From positions 1-32,137 of IMG/VR virus record IMGVR_UViG_3300044858_002526: a DNA stretch of 32,137 nt. One strand, given 5' to 3'. Numbering within the stretch: the first letter of the stretch is position 1; every line of letters starts with the position of its first letter. The translations under genes were made by a program, and so were the position numbers. This document shows positions 14,194 through 20,233 of the stretch, one piece after another. The notes beneath the pieces are model-generated. The model was not told the DNA's origin. It saw nothing but the letters and a program-made list of their open reading frames with translations, and searched no databases. This stretch comes from a virus.

Positions 14194-14432
14194 GATAATA
14201 TTTTATAAAGTTTTAAAAATAGCATTCTCATAATTGGTGCTAATGATCCTGCAGTAAACATATAAGCCATGATCTCAGTAATCTCTACAGGCAAAAAATA
14301 AAGTGCTAAGGCAATCCATGCTGCCAAGCAACTCGCACAGTTGAAAGGTTTAAAATCTAATTTCCATTTCTGATCAAATCTGTGTATCTCTACAAAGAAT
14401 ATTGCAAACATTAAAGCTGCGACTATTATCAT
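14190..14432 (-). CDS. Small membrane protein with FNCxxC motif
   Basis: An 80-residue protein with an N-terminal span (MIIVAALMFAIFFVEIH), a polar segment with KPFNCASCLAAW leading into a second span (IALALYFLPV), and a third hydrophobic stretch (AYMFTAGSLAPIMRMLF). The NCxxC at the membrane edge recurs in small membrane proteins of Bacteroidota phages and may bind a metal or form a disulfide. Function unknown; it is not next to the endolysin, so I do not call it a holin. It overlaps its neighbours by 4 bp each. Confidence 0.6.
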   Translation of the reverse strand: MIIVAALMFAIFFVEIHRFDQKWKLDFKPFNCASCLAAWIALALYFLPVEITEIMAYMFTAGSLAPIMRMLFLKLYKILS

Positions 14433-14638
14433 GGCTCAATTGTTTTATCTATATTATAATTACTTTCCTCTAAAACATTAATAACTCTAATCATAGAATC
14501 TTCAATCTGTGATCTAATTTCAGAAACATTAAATTTTCTAATTAAATCTGTTTCTTGATCAGGCTTTCTTAACAATTTTATATCAATGTCTGCACAAAGC
14601 AAAGCACATAAATTTCTGATTGTAATTTTATTATTCAT
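14429..14638 (-). CDS. Small unknown helical protein
   Basis: A 69-residue protein (MNNKITIRNLCALLCADIDI...) with two Cys in the first helix and an amphipathic second half (SEIRSQIEDSMIRVINVLEE). It has no membrane segment or known motif. It is joined by 4-bp overlaps to the sigma-like gene upstream and the membrane protein downstream, so it is almost certainly translated with them. Confidence 0.55.
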   Translation of the reverse strand: MNNKITIRNLCALLCADIDIKLLRKPDQETDLIRKFNVSEIRSQIEDSMIRVINVLEESNYNIDKTIEP

Positions 14639-15117
14639 TTCCTAATCAGTTTTTTTAATTCGTTTTTAGTCTGGTTTAAAGTTCTTATTATACTCATGTA
14701 TGGTATGCCTGTCTGTCTGCTTAACTCCTTTGCGTTACATTTAAACTCAAAAGCATAGAGCCTTAATATTTCCTTTTGATACCAATAAAGTCCCTCAATA
14801 TGCTGCATCACATTTTCTGAAATATCAACCTCAACCTCATCAATCTTTTCTATTGGTTGCCATTCTACAAAATCCCTGTACTTTTTAAAGAACTTTTTAT
14901 CTGTTGACTGAACCAGATTCAGCATGATCCTTACCATGTAAAATCTGATCTGTTTTCTTTCATATAACTCAATAACTTTCTGATCTTCAAGTTCAGCCAG
15001 AATCAGAAATACTTCACTTTTCAAATCATCCTGCAACTCTACAGGATGCATTTTCTTAATAGCCTGATTTACCTCCTCGCTATTCCACAGCTCAGTTAAT
15101 ATTCCGTTTTTGTCCAT
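14635..15117 (-). CDS. Sigma-70-like (ECF-type) transcription factor
   Basis: A 160-residue protein. The N-terminal part (DDLKSEVFLILAE, then IRFYMVRIMLNLVQSTDKKFFKKYRD) resembles sigma region 2. The C-terminal helix-turn-helix (CNAKELSRQTGIPYMSIIRTLNQTKNELKKLIRK) resembles region 4 and is preceded by a YWYQKEILRLYAFE helix. Small sigma-like proteins of this size occur in many Bacteroidota phages. It could direct host RNA polymerase to late promoters; the late genes show few consensus housekeeping promoters, which fits. It overlaps the VRR-NUC gene by 22 bp. Confidence 0.7.
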   Translation of the reverse strand: MDKNGILTELWNSEEVNQAIKKMHPVELQDDLKSEVFLILAELEDQKVIELYERKQIRFYMVRIMLNLVQSTDKKFFKKYRDFVEWQPIEKIDEVEVDISENVMQHIEGLYWYQKEILRLYAFEFKCNAKELSRQTGIPYMSIIRTLNQTKNELKKLIRK

Positions 15118-15455
15118 TTCTGCAAAATTGGATTTTTACCTTGCTGTATACAGATGTATGCTATCCCTCCACAATCAATAACATCGTTCAGTCTTTGAGT
15201 TTGTTCTTTACTTAACCTATCGCCTATTTTTTTAACCTCTATTGCAACATATAATCCTAATTGATTATATCCTTGCAAGTCTGCCCATCCTTTCTCTATT
15301 GTTCCTTTTCTCCTCCTGACAGGTATATTGTTGACTCTGTTCAGCCTCATACCCAATCTTTCCCCTTCTGCCTTCGCCCATTTTGTTAGGTCGGATGCAG
15401 TCAGTTCTTTGGATGATTCCGCAATGTGGGCAGTCTGTTTTACCTGTTTTGCCAT
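15096..15455 (-). CDS. VRR-NUC domain nuclease
   Basis: A 119-residue protein. After a Lys/Glu-rich N-terminus come RRRKGTIEKGWADLQGYNQ (catalytic Asp), LYVAIEVKK (Glu and Lys of the PD-(D/E)xK core), LSKEQTQRLNDVIDCGG and a final strand YICI. The order GW-x-D, IEVK, Q is the VRR-NUC pattern, a small nuclease that cleaves structured or junction DNA. The first 13 residues (MAKQVKQTAHIAE) lie within the overlapping Zn-ribbon gene and may not be part of the conserved domain. Confidence 0.85.
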   Translation of the reverse strand: MAKQVKQTAHIAESSKELTASDLTKWAKAEGERLGMRLNRVNNIPVRRRKGTIEKGWADLQGYNQLGLYVAIEVKKIGDRLSKEQTQRLNDVIDCGGIAYICIQQGKNPILQKWTKTEY

Positions 15456-15501
15456 TATGAATCGTAACTGTATAAAATTTAAAACAATGTTTACACTTCA
15501 T
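15265..15501 (-). CDS. Zn-ribbon small protein overlapping VRR-NUC
   Basis: A 78-residue frame starting 4 bp after the previous gene's stop (15506). Its first third is a convincing zinc ribbon, MKCKHCFKFYTV followed by TDCPHCG (CxxC, about 16 residues, CxxC). The remainder (MGEGRRGKIGYEAEQSQQ...) lies in the frame opposed to the VRR-NUC coding sequence and looks like a by-product. Either two genes overlap by 191 bp, or a +1 shift joins the ribbon to the nuclease. Confidence 0.5.
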   Translation of the reverse strand: MKCKHCFKFYTVTIHNGKTGKTDCPHCGIIQRTDCIRPNKMGEGRRGKIGYEAEQSQQYTCQEEKRNNRERMGRLARI

Positions 15502-15505
15502 AAAA

Positions 15506-16177
15506 TTAGATTAATTTATTGAAATATTCAGCAACTGCCATTCTCCTACAGGCTAACTCCATCTGTTCATCATCTTCTAAAAATTCATTCATTTCTTTTC
15601 TTTCTTTGTGGGATGCATATTGATATTGTTTTCTAATTGCCTCCTCTGTTCTTTTCAAAGTACCTTCAAAGTCAGTAACTATTCCTCTTTTGTGGATAAT
15701 ATTAAAACATTTTAAACCCATAAAAATATGATTCCAATCTTTATGCTTTTTGTAAATATCCAAAGACATCTTCAAAATTTCATCATCATCAATATTTGCA
15801 GGTGCTAATTGTTTTTGTGGTTCAATCTTTTCTTCTAATCTGTATTTATAAGCCCATCTTGCATAACTGGTCATCATTCTGGAAAGATATAATGCTGAAA
15901 AGTTTTGATAGGTTTCAGGATTTTCATCCAATTTATCTTTTATCATCAATTCAAAGGCAAGTTCAAATTCACCTATTGGTAATTGTGCATAATCAACTTT
16001 TACCATTTGACTCATATATTTCATTTCAAATTCAGATGGTAATCTATCCCCCTTAACTCCCAATAGGATCATAGCCTTTGTAAGTATTTCAAGTATTTCT
16101 TGAGTTGAGCAGTCCATAAGTCTGGGAGTTTTCTTCGCTGCCAATAGAATTTTTGATTCGTTCATACCATTGCTCAT
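15506..16177 (-). CDS. Replication-associated helical protein, possible helicase loader
   Basis: A 223-residue, nearly all-helical protein. The N-terminal block KKTPRLMDCSTQEILEILTKAM and the stretch PIGEFELAFELMIKD, then YQNFSALYLSRMMTSYARW, resemble a recurrent protein following the initiator in Bacteroidota phages. It ends with a charged helix pair. Its position directly after the replication initiator-like gene and the lack of any phage helicase suggest loading of the host helicase, but no loader motif proves it. It overlaps the previous gene by 89 bp, or by less if a later start (16165 or 16117) is used. Confidence 0.5.
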   Translation of the reverse strand: MSNGMNESKILLAAKKTPRLMDCSTQEILEILTKAMILLGVKGDRLPSEFEMKYMSQMVKVDYAQLPIGEFELAFELMIKDKLDENPETYQNFSALYLSRMMTSYARWAYKYRLEEKIEPQKQLAPANIDDDEILKMSLDIYKKHKDWNHIFMGLKCFNIIHKRGIVTDFEGTLKRTEEAIRKQYQYASHKERKEMNEFLEDDEQMELACRRMAVAEYFNKLI

Positions 16178-16826
16178 ATTGTTCTTTTTTAGTTTTAGGT
16201 GATTTAAAGTTATTGTTAAAGTTAGAATTATTTATCCAAACAGCTAACATTTTTTGTTTCCAATTTTTTACAGGTTTCCCTTTGGAATCTTTCCAATCAG
16301 CCACATCATAATACTCAAATGCCTTTTTTGCTGCTTCTATTGTACTGCCTTTTTCTAAAAAATAATCTTCAACCTCAGAAATTGATGGCTTTTGTACACA
16401 CTTAGTATTTTGTATTAAATTAGTCTTTTGTAATACATTAGTATTTAGTATATGAGCACTTTCACCGAACTCGGTAATTTCCGAAGTCGGGTTTTCCGAT
16501 TCTCGGTTTTTCTCTATCTCGGCAGGTATATCATAAACAACATGGTTCCAACCTACAAACCTTCCTGTCTTTTGATCATGAACCTTTACAGATAAAATAT
16601 ATCCTTTTTTTTGCAGGTTTTTAAATGACTTGTCAATTGATCCTTTTTTATCAGGTAAACTATTGTATAAATTTTGCTTATATATTACCCAATCTGAAGG
16701 CAATGATAAAAGGTAACTTAATAAACCTTTATCTTCAAGTGACAAATCTTTTGACTTAATCACTTCGTTTGGCAGAGTGGTAAACCTTTCGGTTGTTCTG
16801 CTTTTTACTATTTGTCCTGTATTCAT
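16089..16826 (-). CDS. Replication initiator-like winged-helix protein
   Basis: A 245-residue protein from the ATG at 16826. The N-terminal part (FTTLPNEVIKSKDLSLEDKGLLSYLLSLPSDWVIYKQNLYNSLPDKKGSIDKS, then LQKKGYILS) is the winged-helix of phage replication proteins of the O/DnaD-associated type. The C-terminal half (SEVEDYFLEKGSTIEAAKKAFEYYDVADWKDSKGKPVKNWKQKMLAVW) resembles a DnaD/DnaB2-like tail that contacts DNA or the helicase. An upstream ATG at 16871 would add 15 residues read through a strong hairpin, so I prefer 16826. The gene has its own promoter and a hairpin leader. Confidence 0.7.
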   Translation of the reverse strand: MNTGQIVKSRTTERFTTLPNEVIKSKDLSLEDKGLLSYLLSLPSDWVIYKQNLYNSLPDKKGSIDKSFKNLQKKGYILSVKVHDQKTGRFVGWNHVVYDIPAEIEKNRESENPTSEITEFGESAHILNTNVLQKTNLIQNTKCVQKPSISEVEDYFLEKGSTIEAAKKAFEYYDVADWKDSKGKPVKNWKQKMLAVWINNSNFNNNFKSPKTKKEQYEQWYERIKNSIGSEENSQTYGLLNSRNT

Positions 16827-16828
16827 AA

Positions 16829-16875
16829 ATAAAAAACCCAACGGGATTGGAAGTGGCTTTTCCGCACCCATTGGG
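16829..16875 (-). promoter_or_regulatory. Hairpin leader / attenuator before replication gene
   Basis: On the minus strand CCCAATGGG (16875-16867) pairs over nine bases with CCCGTTGGG (16845-16837) and is followed by TTTTTTAT running straight into the ATG at 16826. It has the form of a terminator, yet the coding start is three bases beyond. It may attenuate transcription or hide the ribosome site. Confidence 0.6.
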
Positions 16876-16897
16876 ATAGTCTTAAATATTTTATAAA

Positions 16898-16918
16898 TGA
16901 TGAAGCCACCATCATTTT
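16898..16918 (-). other. Small hairpin in leader of replication gene
   Basis: AATGATG and CATCATT form a 7-bp perfect stem around a 7-base loop (GTGGCTT on the minus strand). It lies between the -7 box at 16921-16928 and the large hairpin, so it would sit at the 5' end of the transcript. Confidence 0.5.
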
Positions 16919-16920
16919 TA

Positions 16921-16950
16921 CAAAGATAATAAAATTAAATTAATTGCAAC
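16921..16950 (-). promoter_or_regulatory. Promoter P2 for replication gene
   Basis: On the minus strand GTTG (16950-16947), 18 bases, then TATCTTTG (16928-16921), matching TTG-N18-TAnnTTTG. It overlaps the 3' end of the DnaA-IV gene (stop at 16935). The -7 is followed by TAAAAA, as at P4 and P5. The start codon is about 95 bases downstream, leaving a long leader with two hairpins. Confidence 0.65.
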
Positions 16951-17360
16951 TTTGAATCTATTAATATTTTTGCCTGACTGAATTTTTCAGCAAACAATTC
17001 ATCAACATCAACTAAATTTTTGCAGGTCTTAATACTATGCAGGACAGTTGTATGATGTGCTCCTGTACTAACGTGCTCTCCTATATCCTTTAAAGTTAAG
17101 TCTGTATATTGCCTTAAAAAGTAAACTGCACAATGTCTTGCATCCTTTACTCTTTGCCTTCTGGATGCTTCCTGACAATTAGTATTAAACACCTCATTAA
17201 CAATTGATATAATTTCATCTGCAGGTCTACGTTTATGCCTTGCAACTCTTTCAACTACAGGGAAATTGTCCAATAATTTTTCAAGTTTGCTAATCATTTC
17301 ATAATGATCTTTGATGAGAGTTTGTATAGATAATCTCGTAATATTTTGTTCTTGTTTCAA
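16935..17360 (-). CDS. Free-standing DnaA domain IV-like protein
   Basis: A 141-residue protein. After a helical N-terminus, residues about 46-120 follow the DnaA DNA-binding domain closely: ADEIISIVNEVFNTN, QRVKDARHCAVYFLRQY, TLKDIGEHV, and the signature STGAHHTTVLHSIKTC, corresponding to GRDHTTVLHA in DnaA. It has no AAA+ ATPase domain, so it cannot melt DNA by itself. It can bind DnaA-box-like sites, perhaps to start phage replication, block host initiation or regulate transcription. It is coupled to the SSB-tailed gene (4-bp overlap). Confidence 0.88.
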   Translation of the reverse strand: MKQEQNITRLSIQTLIKDHYEMISKLEKLLDNFPVVERVARHKRRPADEIISIVNEVFNTNCQEASRRQRVKDARHCAVYFLRQYTDLTLKDIGEHVSTGAHHTTVLHSIKTCKNLVDVDELFAEKFSQAKILIDSKLQLI

Positions 17361-17587
17361 AATGGTAAATTTTCGGTTTCTGAATTAGGTTTATCTTCTC
17401 TTATTTTGTCATATATGACATAAAACTCATTTCCATATTTGTCCAATTTTTTAGATAAAAAACAAACATACTTTTTATATGATTCTGCATCTTTAATGGC
17501 AAGTTCAAGGTAATCACCGTTTTTGCCTTTCTTTTTTGTTAGGTAGATTCCTTTAGCGAAGTTCGGTTTCTGTGAGTTCTGTTCCAT
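17357..17587 (-). CDS. Small protein with SSB-like C-terminal tip
   Basis: A 76-residue protein. A compact beta-rich part (AKGIYLTKKKGKNGDYLELAIKD, NEFYVIYDKI) could form a small OB-like fold. The tail EDKPNSETENLPF ends with the hydrophobic pair after acidic residues that bacterial SSB uses (usually DDDIPF) to recruit partners. It may bind single-stranded DNA, or mimic the SSB tip to contact host repair and replication enzymes. It lies between small genes in the replication block. Confidence 0.55.
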   Translation of the reverse strand: MEQNSQKPNFAKGIYLTKKKGKNGDYLELAIKDAESYKKYVCFLSKKLDKYGNEFYVIYDKIREDKPNSETENLPF

Positions 17588-17753
17588 TTGTTATTTGATT
17601 TAAAAATTTAGCTTCCTTTGTTGGGTTCATATCCCAATTGTCTAATGTAGTCATCAATTCCTGAAATCTATCTTCTGAATACCAGATATGATGATAGATT
17701 TTAGCAACAATGACCATCCTTTCCTGTGGGGGGAGTTTTTGATAAGAGTTCAT
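17553..17753 (-). CDS. Small unknown helical protein
   Basis: A 66-residue protein (MNSYQKLPPQERMVIVAKIY...) with two Trp (HHIWYSEDRF, LDNWDMNP) and a C-terminal helix. It is not hydrophobic enough for a membrane span. It overlaps the next gene by 35 bp and the previous by 4 bp. No family recognised. Confidence 0.55.
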   Translation of the reverse strand: MNSYQKLPPQERMVIVAKIYHHIWYSEDRFQELMTTLDNWDMNPTKEAKFLNQITNGTELTETELR

Positions 17754-18115
17754 AATATTTGCATTTTTGCTTTTTCAAAACTTATTAAAGTACGAATAGC
17801 ATCAATTTGGTGAACAGCAGCAGAACAAGCCTTTTCAAAACCTGTCTTTAATCTATTCCAATCCTTTGCTTTTGCTTTGATCATCATGTTAAAAGTTGAT
17901 GCTGAGTATTTATCCATTATTTCAAGATTTACTTTGCATTCAATATCAACCACCTCATCTATTTTGTATTGGCATTCAGTCATATATTGCCCTGCCCTTG
18001 TCATTAATACAGATAGATTGTTTAGTCTTTCAATTAATTGCTCAGGATCTTGAGGCAATGGTTGTTCAAGATACTTCAACATTCTCTGATAATGATCATT
18101 GTACTTGTCTAACAT
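17750..18115 (-). CDS. Helical protein accompanying the annealing protein
   Basis: A 121-residue, all-helical protein (MLDKYNDHYQRMLKYLEQPL...; DIECKVNLEIMDKYSAS; SAAVHQIDAIRTLISFEKAK). Long amphipathic helices suggest a helical bundle or coiled coil that works as an oligomer. It directly follows the annealing protein with a 20-bp overlap, so it may be its partner in recombination. I do not recognise a defined family. Confidence 0.6.
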   Translation of the reverse strand: MLDKYNDHYQRMLKYLEQPLPQDPEQLIERLNNLSVLMTRAGQYMTECQYKIDEVVDIECKVNLEIMDKYSASTFNMMIKAKAKDWNRLKTGFEKACSAAVHQIDAIRTLISFEKAKMQIL

Positions 18116-18689
18116 TCTTAATTGTTTTTTTAATGTCTGTTTGTGAATAGTTTAAGCCCATGCTGATCCGGTCTTTGTCCTGAATCTGATTCATTTGCAA
18201 GTTCGATAATGCTTTGTCATACTCAGCCTGTGTTTTGATGGTGCTGATCCTAACTGCCAATTGTTCCTTTTGCCTTTCCTCGTATGTTGTATTTTCAAGT
18301 AAGGTTAACAGGTAAAGTCTGCCTTCCTCATCTATTTCCTCAACTCTATTAACTGCCTTCTGGACTTCATCAGCAGATGCAATGCCTGTATCAATTCCGA
18401 TATTTGCCATTGCACAGGCTCTGCCAACTGCACTCGTTTCAGCATTTTCCAGAGCAGATGTGTGATTAACTTCTCTGTAGTTGTCAGACTCTATTTCCTG
18501 AGCGAGTCCTGTGTAAATGTAATCTCTTTCTGCCCCATGAATTGTCAACTTTGCTTTTACTACCCACATTTTTCTTTCTGGATAATACTGATAATCGCTT
18601 TCAATGTTGTACTCATAATTGTCATTTAGCCATTTGATTCTTTCGTGGACAGGGACATAGTCCTTTCCTTTGATTTTTACTGTGTTCAT
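18096..18689 (-). CDS. Erf/Rad52-type single-strand annealing protein candidate
   Basis: 197 residues from the ATG at 18689 (MNTVKIKGKDYVPVHERIKW). The core includes the strands KMWVVKAKLTIHG and DYIYTGLAQEIE, then EVNHTSALENAETSAVGRACAMANIGID and ASADEVQKAV. The ETSAVGRA block with a following ASADEV is widespread in phage recombination-type proteins related to Erf/Sak. Such proteins anneal single strands in phage recombination. The next genes (helical protein, SSB-tailed protein, DnaA-IV) fit a replication/recombination block. An in-frame TTG-like start at 18737 would overlap the previous gene and is less likely. Confidence 0.6.
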   Translation of the reverse strand: MNTVKIKGKDYVPVHERIKWLNDNYEYNIESDYQYYPERKMWVVKAKLTIHGAERDYIYTGLAQEIESDNYREVNHTSALENAETSAVGRACAMANIGIDTGIASADEVQKAVNRVEEIDEEGRLYLLTLLENTTYEERQKEQLAVRISTIKTQAEYDKALSNLQMNQIQDKDRISMGLNYSQTDIKKTIKNVRQVQ

Positions 18690-18690
18690 T

Positions 18691-18900
18691 TTATGTTGTT
18701 TTAAGTGATTTATTAATTCCCCAAAAAGCACCTGCAAAAAATATGTCTGTTATATCCAATGAATTTAATTCATGTTCAAATATAGCAACAACAGTATTTT
18801 CTGTTTGCACTTCAAATGTAACTTTATCTTTAAATTGATTCTTGATGTATTCCTGTGCGGAAGTTGGGATGTAAAGTCTATTGGTTTTCATATATGCCAT
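18691..18900 (-). CDS. Small unknown early protein
   Basis: A 69-residue protein (MAYMKTNRLYIPTSAQEYIK...) with a basic N-terminus, a beta-rich centre (VTFEVQTENTVVAIFEHEL) and a partly hydrophobic end (FFAGAFWGINKSL). It is the second gene after promoter P1, overlapping the first by 23 bp and ending 1 bp before the annealing protein. Function unknown; a role in early host takeover is possible. Confidence 0.55.
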   Translation of the reverse strand: MAYMKTNRLYIPTSAQEYIKNQFKDKVTFEVQTENTVVAIFEHELNSLDITDIFFAGAFWGINKSLKTT

Positions 18901-19135
18901 TGTTTAAGATGATACAAAGAGAATCCAATGCATTTTGTGAAATAACTTTCAGGTAGTGATGAAACGGAAGTTGACCAAGATCGTGATTGACAAACCAACC
19001 GATTGCTGTTTTGTAAACATCGGCAATGTCATTGTTTTTAATTAATCTGAGAAGTTCCTTTTCTGTTAGGAAACAGTTGATGTAATCGCCACCGATCAGG
19101 TGGTATACATCTGATTTGATGTGTTTTAATTGCAT
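18878..19135 (-). CDS. First early gene, unknown protein
   Basis: An 85-residue protein (MQLKHIKSDVYHLIGGDYIN...) of mixed structure with a central helix (TEKELLRLIKNNDIADVYKT) and a His-rich turn (FHHYLK). No known family. It lies about 20 bases behind the consensus promoter at 19155-19185, with leader ending CCACTTATTATG, so it is probably among the first genes expressed after infection. Confidence 0.65.
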   Translation of the reverse strand: MQLKHIKSDVYHLIGGDYINCFLTEKELLRLIKNNDIADVYKTAIGWFVNHDLGQLPFHHYLKVISQNALDSLCIILNNGIYENQ

Positions 19136-19154
19136 AATAAGTGGGTTTAGGATT

Positions 19155-19185
19155 CAAATATAAACCTTATTTTACAATTAACAAA
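19155..19185 (-). promoter_or_regulatory. Promoter P1, main early promoter
   Basis: On the minus strand TTTG (19185-19182), exactly 19 bases, then TATATTTG (19162-19155). This is a perfect match to the Bacteroidota consensus TTTG-N19-TAnnTTTG. It drives the long early gene block starting at 19135. Confidence 0.85.
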
Positions 19186-19213
19186 ATAAATTTTCAGAAA
19201 AATCCATGCAAAT

Positions 19214-19243
19214 TGTCCTGTAAATATTATAAAAACATGGACA
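19214..19243. other. Inverted repeat with AT-only centre
   Basis: TGTCCTGT (19214-19221) and ACATGGACA (19235-19243) are inverted copies with one bulged base, around a 13-base centre of only A and T. It may be a protein-binding site or a melting element beside the iterons. Confidence 0.4.
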
Positions 19244-19253
19244 TCGTGATCCG

Positions 19254-19286
19254 TTTATCGCTCATTATCGGCTCATTTATCGCTCA
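19254..19286. repeat. Three tandem 11-bp iteron-like repeats
   Basis: TTTATCGCTCA (19254-19264), TTATCGGCTCA (19265-19275) and TTTATCGCTCA (19276-19286) follow each other without spacing. The first and third are identical; the second is the same with one T lost and one G gained. Each holds TTATC, the start of the DnaA box TTATCCACA. They are outside any credible gene and just upstream of P1. Origin or operator function is inference. Confidence 0.65.
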
Positions 19287-19290
19287 GAAA

Positions 19291-19306
19291 GTGCCATTTA
19301 TGACAC
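19291..19306. promoter_or_regulatory. Imperfect palindrome, possible operator
   Basis: GTGCCAT-TT-ATGACAC has 7-base arms with one mismatch, 5 bp beside the iterons. The size and symmetry suit a dimeric regulator such as the small XRE protein, but there is no second copy to support it. Confidence 0.4.
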
Positions 19307-19345
19307 ATTATGTAGTAAGGAAATCAGGGCAAAGCTGACATATGC

Positions 19346-19378
19346 ACTAAAAAAGAAAGCCCCTGTTCCTACAAGGGC
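19346..19378 (-). terminator. Rho-independent terminator T4, end of late operon
   Basis: On the minus strand GCCCTTG and CAGGGGC form a 7-bp stem (one G-U) around TAGGAA, followed by TTTCTTTTTT. The stem overlaps the stop codon of the u-spanin gene. It separates late from early transcription. Confidence 0.8.
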
Positions 19379-19866
19379 AATCTTAACCACCTATTACGAA
19401 TTGCAAAATAAGCAATTAAACTTAACACTAAAATGTAAAACCATCGTTTAAATTTCCTCAAGCTTTCCACCTTTTCTTGAGAGCTTATTAAATCTTTCTT
19501 TAACTTCTCAATCTCTTTATTGTGCTTTTCCTCATGCATTTCGAAATCTTTAATATAGGTTTCCATCTCTTTTTGATGTGCCTTTTTTAAGGATTCGATT
19601 TTAGCAGTATTTTCCTGCGTTTTAATGACCTCTTTTGTTTTGGTGATAGTTTGTACAGGAGGACAGACAAAAGTGAAATTTGAGTCCTTAAAATGAACCA
19701 CAACAGTATCTGGTAAAGATTGTACTGTATCAATGACTAAAACCTCTTTTATCTCCTCTTTGACAGGGAATTTTTCTGCACAGGTTTCCGCAAGTTTTCT
19801 CTCAGAAAGGCATCCTGTTAAGAACAGGCTACAGATCAACAGATTCCTCATCTTGCTTAAATTCAA
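19369..19866 (-). CDS. Unimolecular spanin (u-spanin) candidate
   Basis: A 165-residue protein. A lipoprotein signal (MRNLLICSLFLTGC, lipobox LTGC, Cys 19) is followed by a beta-type region (VLVIDTVQSLPDTVVVHF), a long charged coiled coil (LKKAHQKEMETYIKDFEMHE and LKKDLISSQEKVESLRK) and a C-terminal span (RWFYILVLSLIAYFAI) with a basic end. An outer-membrane lipid anchor plus inner-membrane helix in one chain is the layout of the u-spanin of phage T1 (gp11), which fuses the two membranes at lysis. Its start could be 19866 or 19851. It ends in terminator T4, far from the endolysin. Confidence 0.72.
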   Translation of the reverse strand: MNLSKMRNLLICSLFLTGCLSERKLAETCAEKFPVKEEIKEVLVIDTVQSLPDTVVVHFKDSNFTFVCPPVQTITKTKEVIKTQENTAKIESLKKAHQKEMETYIKDFEMHEEKHNKEIEKLKKDLISSQEKVESLRKFKRWFYILVLSLIAYFAIRNRWLRLPL

Positions 19867-20218
19867 CTCCTGTTAGCCATCCCTGCAAATACACATGAAT
19901 TTCTAAACCTTCTGGGTTGAGTACCTCAATAGGTTTAAATTCAATTTCTTTTTCTGACAATTCTTTGATCTGCTGATTGAGTTTCTTAATAGCATCTTTT
20001 GAAAACTTATAAGCACCCTTTTCATCCAATATTAAGTTTCCTTTATCATCCACAGATGCATTGTCTAATCTTAATTCCTCAAGTTGCTCCTGATAGGAAT
20101 CAATGAAAGGTTTAATCTTGTCATAAATCTTTCTAAGTTTCTTTTGGGTTTTGGTTGACTGATCACCCATGTTTGCTGCCAATAGGTTAGCAGTTAAAAT
20201 TAAATCTTTGTTTTGCAT
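19829..20218 (-). CDS. Small helical late protein
   Basis: A 129-residue protein (MQNKDLILTANLLAANMGDQ...). Its layout of an N-terminal helix, a long charged coiled coil (KKLRKIYDKIKPFIDSYQEQ), a short linker with GNLILDEKGAY, and a C-terminal strand recalls DUF1617-like small phage proteins, though I cannot confirm homology. It follows promoter-like site P5 and overlaps the u-spanin start by 38 bp. The role is unknown, perhaps tail-fibre-related or lysis-related. Confidence 0.6.
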   Translation of the reverse strand: MQNKDLILTANLLAANMGDQSTKTQKKLRKIYDKIKPFIDSYQEQLEELRLDNASVDDKGNLILDEKGAYKFSKDAIKKLNQQIKELSEKEIEFKPIEVLNPEGLEIHVYLQGWLTGVEFKQDEESVDL

Positions 20219-20233
20219 ATAAATATGTTTTTA

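Noticed and set aside
19141-19338. Plus-strand reading frame of 65 codons in the control region
   Set aside because: It runs over the early promoter, iteron-like repeats and palindrome, has an unremarkable Lys/Asn-rich product and would be the only plus-strand gene in the genome.
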